DNA from: Anaeramoeba ignava
Lineage: Eukaryota; Metamonada; Anaeramoebidae
Direction: 5' to 3'
Length of the DNA stretch: 64,000 nt
NCBI GenBank assembly: GCA_028826165.1
Contig: JAPDFW010000056.1
Coordinates: 392,001-456,000 of the forward strand
Shown here: in pieces, positions 1 to 11,700 of the stretch
Position numbering within the stretch: the first letter of the stretch is position 1
Layout of the letters: each line of letters begins with the position of its first letter
Program-made: the position numbers and the translations under genes
Notes under the pieces: generated by a model
The model's input: only the letters and a program-made list of their open reading frames with translations
What the model was told of the DNA's origin: nothing
Databases searched by the model: none

Positions 1-595
1 CAAAATCAAAATCAAAATCAAAATTAAATTCAAAATCAAAATCAAAATCAAAATCAAAATCAAAATCAAAATCAAAATTAAAATCAAAATCAAAATCAAA
101 ATCAAAATCAAAATCAAAATCAAAATCAAAATCAAAATCTAAATTAAAATGAAAATCAAAATCAAAATCAAAATCAAAATCAAAATTAAAATCAAAATTA
201 AAATCAAAATTAAAATTAAAATTAAAATCAAAATTAAATTCAAAAATAAAATTAAATTCAAAATCAAAATTAAAATCAAAATTAAAATCAAAATTAAAAT
301 TAAAATTAAAATCAAAATTAAAATCAAAATCAAAATCAAAATTAAAATTAAAATCAAAATCTAAATTAAAATCAAAATCAAAATCAAAATCAAAATCAAA
401 ATCAAAATTAAAATTAAAATCTAAAATCAAAATCAAAATTCAAAATTAAAATTAAAATCAAAATCAAAATTAAAATCAAAATTAAAATTAAAATTAAAAT
501 CAAAATCAAAATTAAAATTAAAATGAAAATCAAAATCAAAATCAAAATCAAAATCAAAATCAAAATTAAAATCAAAATCAAAATTAATTTTCTTT
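1..595. repeat. TCAAAA hexamer tract, probably intronic
   Basis: Imperfect tandem array of the hexamer TCAAAA with TTAAAA variants. It ends just before a pyrimidine-rich stretch and a TAG at 609-611, which looks like a 3' splice site for the WD40 exon that follows, so the tract is most likely the 3' part of an intron that begins outside the window. The array is open in several frames on both strands (Lys-Ile, Gln-Asn, Ile-Leu), which is a by-product of the repeat and not evidence of coding. Confidence 0.85.
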
Positions 596-611
596 TCATT
601 AATCGAAATAG

Positions 612-2270
612 TGGTATAAGAAAAACTCAAGAATATTATTCCAAATAAGATATGAAGGAGGATCAAACAGAGCAAAATTTACTTCTCATGATGAATTTGC
701 AACAGCAAATTGGGATGGAACAATAAAATTATGGAGTATTTCAAAGAAAAAATGTTTATGTACACTTCCTATTGAATATATTGGACCTGCATGGTCAATT
801 TGCGTTTCTTCAAATAGAACTCAAATAATTGGCGCAGCAAAAAATAACGATATTCATATTTACAATCTTCCAAAACCTAATAATCGTGGGAATTTATTTT
901 CATCAATAAAAAAAAGTCCAATTTTTCAGAAAAAACCAAAAAAAAAGGAAAAAAAACAAATGATTGAAAGTGGAATGAGTAGTATTAGAAGATACCTTCA
1001 TTTTAGACGCAGTATTGAACTTTCTCAAGAAGACCAACAAACTATAAATACAAATATAAATAATCCCAATTTAAATAATTCAAATAATTTGAGTTATTTG
1101 AATCAATCAAAAAATATTAACTTGGAAAATTCAAATCAAGAAATAAATTTGGAAAAATCAACTCCAAATCCAAATCCAAATCCAAATTCAAATTCAATTC
1201 AAAAAATTAAAAAAACTCGAAGTAAAATCAAAGAAAGAGAAATTGAAAAAGAAAAATATGAAATCAAAAAAAAGAATCAAATTGAAAATCAAAATCAAAA
1301 TCAAAATCAAAATCAAAATGAAAATGAAAATGAAAATCAAATTCAAAATGAAAAAGAAATTGAAAACCAAATTCAAAATTCAAATCCAAAAGAAATTATA
1401 AAAGAAAACAAAATAGAAAATGAAAATGAAAATGAAAATAAATTTATAAATGAATTTATAAATGAAAATGAGAAAGAAAAAACAAAAAATTCTCAAAAAA
1501 TAAACTACGATTTATTATCAGAAAAATTTGAAAAAGAAAAAGAAATCACTGAAGAAGAAACAGAAAAACAAAAAATACTAGAGCCAATAGTACTTCGAGG
1601 GCACGAGGGAAACATTTCGTGTGTAAAATTCAATTCCGAAATATTAATCAGCGGGTCATCTGATTCAACTGCTCGAATATGGGATCTTGAAAAATACGAA
1701 TGCAAGTCTGTATTACATCACCAGAACGCGGTATGGGCATTAGATTTCTTAGGGGAGCATCTATTAACAGGATGCAAAGACACAGCAGTGTGGTGGTGGA
1801 ACACATCAAGAGAAGAAGTAGTTGAACTACTTTTTGGTCATAAAGGCCCTATTTCAACGTTACAATATCAAAAGTCTCTTGTTATTAGTGGTTCGTATGA
1901 TAGTACGTGCCGTGTTTGGGATCTGCGCTCTTCAAATAGATGTGTGGGAAAATTAAAGGGACATACTGGTCCTGTCAGTTGTCTTCAATTTGATGATAAT
2001 ATTGTTGTTACTGGAAGCTTTGATTCAACTGTTAAATTTTGGGATCGTAGAAAACTATCAGCAGGTGCTGTTCTTACTTTGAAGGAAAATGATTCAAAAA
2101 CTTGGATTCTTTCAATGGAATATTTGGATGGAAAAATTCTTTTATCTTCAAATATGGGTGAAGTTAAAATTCTTGATTTTCGTACTAAAGAAATGCTTGA
2201 AGTTGAAGAAAGTGAACTTATTTCAAAATGGACTAAGATGTCTAGTGATGAATTATATTTTTGGTGGTAA
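612..2270 (+). CDS. WD40-repeat protein, 3' exon (5' end outside window)
   Basis: A beta-propeller scaffold protein, 553 codons visible. I place the exon start at 612, after a TAG acceptor, because the frame is open from there and encodes WD40 blade sequence well before the first ATG at 960 (ANWDGTIKLW near 700-730). Order: one or two WD40 blades, a low-complexity linker at about 1040-1560 rich in N, E, K and Q, then at least four clear WD40 repeats with GH and WD signatures (LRGHEGN..ARIWDL, LFGHKGP..CRVWDL, LKGHTGP..VKFWD). It ends at TAA 2268-2270. The arrangement resembles F-box/WD proteins such as Met30 and FBXW7, but no F-box is inside the window, so a substrate-adaptor role is only a possibility. 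The linker splits the propeller, which is unusual but fits the repeat-rich genome. Confidence 0.88.
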   Translation, partial: WYKKNSRILFQIRYEGGSNRAKFTSHDEFATANWDGTIKLWSISKKKCLCTLPIEYIGPAWSICVSSNRTQIIGAAKNNDIHIYNLPKPNNRGNLFSSIKKSPIFQKKPKKKEKKQMIESGMSSIRRYLHFRRSIELSQEDQQTINTNINNPNLNNSNNLSYLNQSKNINLENSNQEINLEKSTPNPNPNPNSNSIQKIKKTRSKIKEREIEKEKYEIKKKNQIENQNQNQNQNQNENENENQIQNEKEIENQIQNSNPKEIIKENKIENENENENKFINEFINENEKEKTKNSQKINYDLLSEKFEKEKEITEEETEKQKILEPIVLRGHEGNISCVKFNSEILISGSSDSTARIWDLEKYECKSVLHHQNAVWALDFLGEHLLTGCKDTAVWWWNTSREEVVELLFGHKGPISTLQYQKSLVISGSYDSTCRVWDLRSSNRCVGKLKGHTGPVSCLQFDDNIVVTGSFDSTVKFWDRRKLSAGAVLTLKENDSKTWILSMEYLDGKILLSSNMGEVKILDFRTKEMLEVEESELISKWTKMSSDELYFWW

Positions 2271-2794
2271 AGAATTAGAAAGAATTTCTTTATTTTTTTT
2301 TTTAAAAAATTTGTTTCAATAAATTTGAAAATTTTGAATAAAAACAAATTAAAACTAAAAAAGAATTTAAATTTAAAACAAATTAAAAACAAATTTAAAA
2401 CAAATTTAAAACAAATTAAAATAAAAATAAATTTATAAATGAATTAAAAACAAATTAAAACTAAAATTAAAACAAATTAAAAACAAATTAAAAATTAAAA
2501 CAAATTAAAAATTAAAACAAATTAAAAACAAATTAAAAACAAATTTAAAACAAATTTAAAAACAAATTAAAAACAAATTTAAAAACAAATTAAAATTAAA
2601 AACAAAAAAAGTGGAACAAAAAAAGTGGAACAAAAAAATATTTTATTTTTATTTTTTATTTTATTAAATTTTGAATTGAAAAAAAGAATTGAAAAAAAAA
2701 AGAATTGAAAAAAAAAAGAATTGAAAAAAAAAAGAATTGAAAAAAAAAAGAATTGAAAAAAAAAAGAATTGAAAAAAAAAAAAGAATTGGAAAA
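2271..2794. repeat. Convergent 3' intergenic spacer with two tandem repeats
   Basis: Spacer between two converging genes. About 2330-2600 is an array of units like AAAACAAATTAA. About 2670-2790 is an array of AAAAAAAAGAATTG units, about seven copies. Between them lie two copies of AAAAAGTGGAAC (about 2606-2632), a motif that recurs in other spacers. No coding potential seen. Confidence 0.8.
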
Positions 2795-5700
2795 TTAATT
2801 GTTTCTTGATCGAATAAAATTGTTTAATAACTTGAAAACTTCAATAAAATTTTCCATTTGTAAATTTGATGGGAAATAATCCCTAATTTGTTGAGCTAAA
2901 TGATTTTGATTTTGATTTTTATAAATTGCAAAATCAATCAAATATTCTTTAAGATTTCCAAATTCTGGAATATTATTTTGATTTTGATTTTGATTTTTAT
3001 CTTTTAAATGCTCAATAATAACTTTGAATAAATTAAATAATTTTGAACTATTAATTTTAGAAAATGCTTCTGAAAGAATTCCATCCATTTTTAATAATTT
3101 TTTCTTAAATATTGTTGGAATATTTTCAAATGGATCAATTAAACGTTCTTGAATTTCTTTTTGTAAAAATGGAACATTTTTTAATTTTGGAATTGTTTTG
3201 AAATTTGGTGAAGCATCAACAATTCCATCAATTAAATCATTTTTAAATTTTTCTTTTGCAAAATTATAAATGGTTGTTTCTAAATATTCATTTGTTAACA
3301 TTTCTGAATATTTCTTTTGAAGTAATTTATAAATTTGATCAAGAAGAAACTTGCAATTTTGTGTTTGCGATTTTTTATCAATTTCATCTAGCATTTGATT
3401 GCATTCTCTAAGATTTAATCCTTGTTCTTTAAATTTGAAATCTTCTTCAATTTCTCTTCTAAATTCTAGATCTGAATCTGAATAAACAAAATTAGAAACT
3501 TCAATTTTAAAAGGTTTTAAATCTTTGTATAATCTTTCTAATCTCATTTCAAATTTTCTTTCAATTTGATTAAAGCATTCTTCATTGAAAATTTTTTGAT
3601 TTAAATCTTTGTAAATATTCTCAAAATCATAAATTTCTGGAATTGTTTTGATTAAATAATCAACAATAGGGAAACTCATTGTTAATTCTTCAATTTTTCT
3701 TTTTTGATTTTGTTGAGTTATTTCCTTTAATTTCATAAAATCATCTAATTTCTTAATCATATCATTATTAAGTGAAATTCCAAAATTAATCAAAATTTTA
3801 ATAAATGAATGTTGATTATCATTTCCAGGTAACAAATAATCAATTGATTTTGTTGGATTCATCAATAAATCTTTGAAATCACTAAATACTAATGAATAAT
3901 TTGTTGTTAAATGCTTCATTTCTCTCCAACATAAATCCCAAAATTTAGCAAATCCTTGATACATATTATTCGTTTTTTCTTCTGTATCTTTTGTTTGTTC
4001 GTCTAAAAATTTTTTAATAGTTTTTTCTTTTGCATTGTTTTGATTGATATTTCCTAGTAATTTATCAAAAATAATACTTGTAAATGAAAGAAATTGTGGG
4101 AAGTAGTGAAGAATATTCAACTCTTTCCAATTTTGAAGAAAGAAGTTAATTGAGGATTTGTTTTGTTCTTTTTTTGGTTTTTGAGTTATTAACTTGATAT
4201 GCTGGAAAATGTTATATTCTTCAAAATTATAAAAGATCCAAGGTTTTTCAATAGAATATATTTTGATTTCTTTAATTAAATCACTTTCTTCAAATAAATT
4301 TGTTCTTAATTTTTGCATTATTTTGTTATGATATCTTTCTTGTAAATCACAAATAATTTCTTCAAATGAATCTCTTGTTGTTTTATTTTTGAAATTATCA
4401 AAGTTTTTGAATTCACGATATCTATGCTGATTTCCTTTTAATTCTTTAGATAATTTAGAAAGAAATAGATGATAATAAATTTCTACACTTTCAAATGGAA
4501 GTTCCAATAATTTTGATAACATCCCAAAATCATTTCGAATATGTTTTAAAAGAATTTCTTTCATTTCTTCTTTTGAATTTTCATTTTGATAATTTTGAAT
4601 GATAAATCTGTTTAATCTTTTTTCTGAATTTGGAAAGATTGAAAAAGGAAGAAGTGATAAATGAATAATCAATTTAATAATTCTAAATGAAATTGGATTT
4701 AATTTTCTAACAGTGAAAATTGGATTATCAATTAATTCTGAACTAATAAAATATGATATCAAATCTTTTAATTGATTTGGATTATCAATTTTCTTTTTTT
4801 GTAACTTTTCTTTGCAAATTGGACATTTTCCATCTTTAATTTTTGTTGTTTCAATTAAATGATAATTCTCACAATATATCCAATTTTTAAAGTTTTTTAA
4901 TGTTTCTATATCAATATAAACACTTTCCATTGTTGGCCAATAAACTGAATATATTTCTTTCCGTTTGATATTTCCTATTGAATAAATAAATTTCAAAGTT
5001 TCATTAATAGGTTCAATTTTTTGTTGAGTAACTATTTCTATTGTGTTTAACATCATATTTTGAATTTGATTTGATTTAATAAATTCAAAAATTTGTTGTT
5101 TTTTATCAATTAAAAAGTTTAAAATATTTTGTGAATCCCTATTTAAATTATTAATATCTATGTTTTGAAGATTGTTTTCAAGTTGAGATTTGAATAAAGT
5201 TGTATCTTGAGAAGAAATGTTCAATAAATTTTTGCTTGATAAAATCATTTGTTTGAATTCTGAACTTGATGGAATTTTAATTCTTTTGAAAGATTGAATT
5301 ACATTATTTAATAAATAAACTCCGTATTTTTTATAAATTTCTTCAAAAATGAAAAAAATCAAAAATTTTACTTCTTCAAATGAATCACTTCCTTTTTCTA
5401 TTAATGAAATGAAATTATAAATATTTGGCAATATTTCATTTCTATTTTCAATTATATCTTCTAATTGTTCCAATTTTTTAATTTTGAAATTTTTAATTAT
5501 ATCAATAAATCTTTGAATTTTAATTTGATTTTGAATTTGATTTTCAATTTGATTTTGATTTTCAATTTGATTTTGATTTTGATTTTGATTTTGATTTTGA
5601 TTTTGATTTTGATTTTGATTTTGATTTTGATTTTGATTTTGATTTTCATTTTGATTTCATTTTGATTTTGATTTTGATTTTGATTTTGATTTTGATTTTG

Positions 5701-8700
5701 AATTTGATTTTCAATTTGATTTTCATTTTTATTTTCGATTTGATTTTGATTTTGATTTTGATTTTGATTTTGATTTTGAATTTGATTTTGATTTTGATTT
5801 TGATTTTGATTTTGATTTTGATTTTGATTTTGAATTTGAATTTGATTTTGATTTTGATTTTGATTTTGATTTTGATTTTGATTTTGATTTTGATTTTGAT
5901 TTTGATTTTGATTTTGATTTTGATTTTCATTTTCATTTTGATTTTCATTTTCATTTTCAATTTGATTTTGATTTTGATTTTCATTTTGATTTTCATTTTG
6001 ATTTTGATTTTGATTTTGATTTTGATTTTGATTTTGATTTTCGATTTTATTTTCGATTTGATTGTGATTTTGATTTTCATTTTGATTTTCATTTTGATTT
6101 TCATTTTCATTTTCAATTTGATTTTGATTTTGATTTTGATTTTGAATTTGATTTTGAATTTGATTTTGATTTTGATTTTGATTTTGATTTTGATTTTGAT
6201 TTTGATTTTGATTTTGATTTTGATTTTCATTTTGATTTTGAATTTGATTTTGATTTTGATTTTGATTTTCATTTTCGATTTGATTAAAATTATTAAATAT
6301 CTTATCAAAATTTGTGAATCTATTAAAATCATTGTTTTGAGATTCTTTTACTCTCAAATAATAAAAGGGAATCCAATTATATAAATTTTCTTGAATGTTT
6401 CTTGAATTAATTTTCTTTATTAATTGTTTCATTTCAATATTCAAATCATTTTCAAATTTAGGATCTTCCAAAGAGAATACATTTTCAAAAAATTGTTTTA
6501 GAATTGGATTATAAAATTCTTTGTTACTTTGATTAATTCTTAACAAAAAATTATTGTATTCATCTTCAATAATAAGATTTAAAAATCCACTTATGTTTCC
6601 TTCAGATTTTATCAAATCAGAACCATATTCATATCTAAATTTTAATAAATCAAAAATCATAGTTCCAATAAATTCAAAAAATGGTATTGCTTCTTTCATT
6701 AATTTTTGAATAATAATTTTATGTTTTTGAACTGATTTTTCTCTTTCAATAATTTAAAATGTGGTTTATCAATAATCTCTTCGTTACAATTAAAGCATAT
6801 TATCTTCTTTTTCTTTTTCTTTTTCTTTTCTTTTTGATCTTTTTCATTTTTTTTGATCTTTTTCTTTTTGTTCTTTTTTTTTTTCTTCTTTTCTTTTTGA
6901 TCTTTTTTCTTTTGTTTTTGTTCTTCTTTTTCTTTTTGATCTTTTTCTTTTTTATCTTTTTTTTTTGTTCTTTTTTTTTTGTTCTTTTTCTTTTTGTTCT
7001 TTTCTTTTTTTCTTTTTGTTCTTTTTCTTTTTGATCTTTTTTTTTTTGTTCTTTTTTTCTTTTTGATCTTTTTTTTTTCTTTCTTATCTTTTGTTCTTTT
7101 TTTCTTTTTTTCTTTTTCTTTTTTTCTTTTTTTTGTTCTTTTTCTTTTGATCTTTTTCTTTTTGATCTTTTTCTTTTTGATCTTTTTCTTTTTGTTCTTT
7201 CTGTTCTTTGTTAAAAATTCTTTCATTATATTTTTTATTATCCTTATTGCAAGACCAAATAAATAAATCTTCATTATTTTCTAAAATTAAACTTTCCATC
7301 TCTTTTAAATTATTAAAATTACTTGAAATCCATTCCTTTGTTTTATTAAATATTTCTTTTTGATTGAATTCAAATTGGAATAACAATAGATTCTGTTAAA
7401 TTATTTTCACGAAATTTATCAAAACTAAAATTTTTGAAAATTCTTCAATTCTCTTAGATTTTAAATTTGTTAATAAATTAAGAGTATGCATTTTGAATAA
7501 AATAAAATACCATTCATGTATTAAACCTAAAATTTCTTCTTCTTCTTTTAAATTAATAATTAATTCTTTGAATTGAATTTCAACTTTTGGAATAAATTCA
7601 TCAAATTTTTCTAGATTATCCAAAGATTTTTCAATTAATGAAAAACAATAGGAAATAAATTCTTCAATTGAAAATTGTTCAATTTTTGATATTCTATTAA
7701 TAATTTCTCTTTAAAGATTAATTCCATTTCATTCCAAATTATTCGAATATTTTTCAATAATTTTTGTATTGAAGAGAAATAAATTTTATGAATTTTGAAT
7801 ATATCTAATGATTCATTTTTCTTCTAATTTTGATTTAATAAGATCCAAAATATTAATTTTAAGTTTTTTCACAAAATCTCTTTCTTCAGAAGATAATGCT
7901 GAATTTTGGAAATCTTCCACATATATATTAAGTAAACCTTCATTATCACTTATTTTTTCTAGAATTGTTTTCAAATTTTCATTTTCTTGATTAGATATTG
8001 TGTTTTGTTGAATTAATGAATAAATATCAAAGAAAAATGGGAATTTTGATTCTTTGTATTCAATATTTGATTCAGGAATAATTGAACAAGGCAATGTAAT
8101 TTCATTAGCAATTTCAATCCATTTTTGTTTAATATATTTATTCTCAGAATAATAAAGCTTCAAATTATTGTTCCGACAAACACTTTTCAGGAAAATAGAA
8201 AATATTTCAATCATTTTTGTTGTAAAAAGTTGAGAAAGGAATGAATTGAAAGATTGTTGTTTTCCTTCTTTTTTCCATTCTTCTTGAATTATTGAATTTA
8301 AATTCCATTCATAGAGTTTGTTTTTTTCAAGTATTCCTTTTTTAGTCATTCTAAGCAATGTGTTGGAAATAATTTTAAAAAATTCATCTTCATCAATTTC
8401 CTTAATTAATTTTTCTAATGAATAAATGTATAACTCTTTGGTTGGATCTAAAAATTGAGAAAGAGAAAATCCAATAATATCTTTAAGTGTTTTGCGAATA
8501 GAATTTTCTTCATATCTAAACAGAAAATCAAAAATTGAAATATCTTCATTTTCAGTTTTTTTTATGAAATTAAGAATTGGTGAAATTTCTTCAACATAAA
8601 AATATTCCCAAAATTCTTCAAAACAAAATGAAAAATCAGTTTTGAATGTATGTGATGAAAGATACACAATAAAAATAACATAAAATTTTTGTTCTTGTTC

Positions 8701-11700
8701 TTTTTGTTGATCTTTTTGTTTAAGAAAATTTTTGATTTCAGTTTCAATAAGGTATTTTGTTTGATAAAAAACTTCTGATTGTAAGTAATTTGGATTAAAA
8801 TAAAGTAATAAAATATGTTTTTTCTTATCAGATGATTTAAGGTTTTTTTGAAACCAATTATTTGATAAATGTTGTTTTAATTTTTTATCAGTTTCAAAAT
8901 TATTAAGATTTATTGATTCACATTCATAACTTTGATCAATTTCAATTTTTTGGAATTCTGGTGAAAGTGTAAAAATAATTGAATTTCGGATTTTTTTTGG
9001 AATAATTTCATTATCCAATAAATCATTTAAACTTTGGTGAAAAGAATTAAGATATTCATCACATAAAAATTCTAATTTTTCTGAATTATAATCATATTCA
9101 TCTCCATCTTTATCTTTATCTTTTTGTTTTTCTAAATAATTTTTTAATTCAATAATTTTATCAACTTTACATAATCTAAGCCAATATTTTGTCCAATCTT
9201 TTTCCAAAGGTTTCCATGAATTTTCATTTCCGATTTCATTTTCAATTTCATTTTCAATTTCATTTTCATTTTCAATTTCATTTTCATTTTCAATTTCATT
9301 TTCATTTTGATTTTGATTTTCATTTTCATTTTCAATTTCATTTTGATTTTCATTTTGATTTTGATTTTGATTCTCATTTTTATTGTTATTGTTATTGTTG
9401 TTTAATTTTTTGAAAGATTTTTGCATTTTAACTCCAAGAGTTGAAAATAAATCATCATTATAATTCGAAATCAATGTATCAAATCTAATTAATTTTTTTG
9501 TTTTTGTTTCTATAAGTTGTAAATATTCTTCTTGCATTTTTATAAAGTTTTTAATATCATCATTTTTAATAAAATCCATTGGAATTAAAAGTTGTTTTTC
9601 AAATCTATTCAAAATAGCTGGTGATTCAAATCCATATGCTCTTTTTTTGGTTGTGATAACAATAGCCCTGAATTCTGGATTAACAGGAATATATTGTGAA
9701 TCATTTCCAAATGAAATTCTTGCAAAAAGTTGATCTCCTGTTGATTGATATTTCTGATCAAAAAGATCATATAATGGCTCAAAAAGTTGTTGATTATTGC
9801 AAAAAATAACTGTTTGTCCTAATGAAACTGCAAATTTAACTTTTCCAATATTTTCTAAAATTCTAAAAATTTTCTTATCTTCTGAAAATGAAGATCCAAA
9901 TAATACAATGCATTCCTTAGAAATTTGTGAAATGAATAAAGGAAATTGTGATAAATCATTCAAAATAATCATTAAATGTCTTGAAGTTTTATGAATTTCA
10001 TTTTGATTTAATTCATATTTTTTTTCTTTTTCTTTTTCTTTTTCTTTTGGAAGTAAATATCCTTTTAAGTTTTGTTTAATTAATGAATATGATTTTGGTT
10101 TTGATTCTAAATCAAATTTAGAAATATTCAATATTTTAGATATTTCTGGAATTAAATCTTCAAATAAATCAGGACGAGATCCAAAATTACGATAAATGAA
10201 ATTCAACATAACTTTTGGATCTGTGTATTCTTTGTGAAATTTTGAATTGGATAATGCAATCATTTTTAATAAATGATAAAAGTCTCTTAATCCAAAATAA
10301 CTTCTTTTTGAAACATTCTTTGTTGTTTTATTAGATTTATTAATTTGTGAAATTCTTTGATTTTGTTCTTGAATAATAGCTAAATATAAATTTGTTAATT
10401 TTTGAGAAAGAGTTTCAGAATCTTGAAATCTATAATTATAAGAAGAAGAAGAAAGTAATAATTTTGAAGTTTTTTTAAGATCATCTTTGCTTAATTCTGG
10501 TCTACGAAGTAAAATAGCTCTATTTGTATTTGCTGGATCTAATTGCCAATTAGAAATTGCAAGAACAGAAACTGGTCTTTGATTTTCATTTTCATTTTCA
10601 TTTTGATTTTGATTTTGATTTTGATTAAGATCTATTTTATCTGAATGTTCAAGTTCAGAATGTAAAACTTTTAAAGGTAAGTCAGGACTTAATTCAGCTA
10701 AAGCAACTTCATCTAAAATTACAACAGGAATTATATCTGTTTGACTAATACTTTTTGCATGATGTCTTGCTGAATCAAATGTTTTTTTAATTCCTTCTGA
10801 TGTTGTAACAGGAGAACATTGAATATAAAAAGGTTTTAATCCTGGTAAATTCCATTTTTGAATAAACTCATTTTTATTTCCTGGTCTTAAAATATCAATT
10901 AAAATTTCAATAGAAAGAGATTTAGAAGATCCTAAATAAAAATATAAATAAATATCAAAATAAAAATCAATATTTATTAATTAATAAATTCTTTTCTTTC
11001 TTTTTTGGGAAATTTACCTGGTTTTCCAACAATAAATAATGGGATATGAGAATAACAAGAAATAAATACTAATAATAAATTTTCTTTAATTGCTTCATTT
11101 AATGCTATTGTATTATCATGTTCTTTAATTCCTAATTTTTCAACTAAATTTTCTTCAATCACACTTAAAATTTCTTTTATAGAAGGAACTTGATTACCCC
11201 ATCCCCTTAAACGAGAATATTTTGATTGGAAACTTAATAGAATATCTTCTCTTTTTTTTCCAATAAATCTAATTGCATAACAAGCAAATAAAGATAATAA
11301 AATAGCAGAATCAACTTTGGAAGCTCCATCAAATAATGGAGAAAGAAGAGCTTTTCCTGCTTGATTTTCTAATAACCATTTGAATAATCTGAGAGTTTTT
11401 GATACATCTCTTAAAGAAACTGAACTTTTTTTATCACTTGAATTTCTTCTGGTTAATTCATGAGCAAGACTAATCATTTCTGTAAAATTATCAACTACAT
11501 TCTCAGTAAAGTAAGTTGTGTTTGTGTTTTGATTTGATTTTTTTAATTCTTCGATTGTTCTAAAAACCATTTTATTAATGTATTTTTTTTCTAAATCTTC
11601 TATAATTTCTCCATAATCATAAATATCATCAAGAAAAGAATCTGGAATAGGATGAACTCGATATACAGCTTGTCTATTTCTTTTCATTTCTTCTTGTCTT

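Noticed and set aside
1-595. Telomere-like repeat at the window edge
   Set aside because: The same hexamer occurs inside genes and introns elsewhere, is imperfect, and is followed by a splice acceptor and exon.
139-600. Open frames of Lys-Ile, Ile-Leu and Phe-Asp dipeptides on both strands
   Set aside because: They follow automatically from the hexamer TCAAAA and have no other sequence features of proteins.
5646-6384. Long KIKI or LILI frames opposite or beside the Gln-Asn tract
   Set aside because: Alternate frames of the coding hexamer block of the RNF213-like gene.
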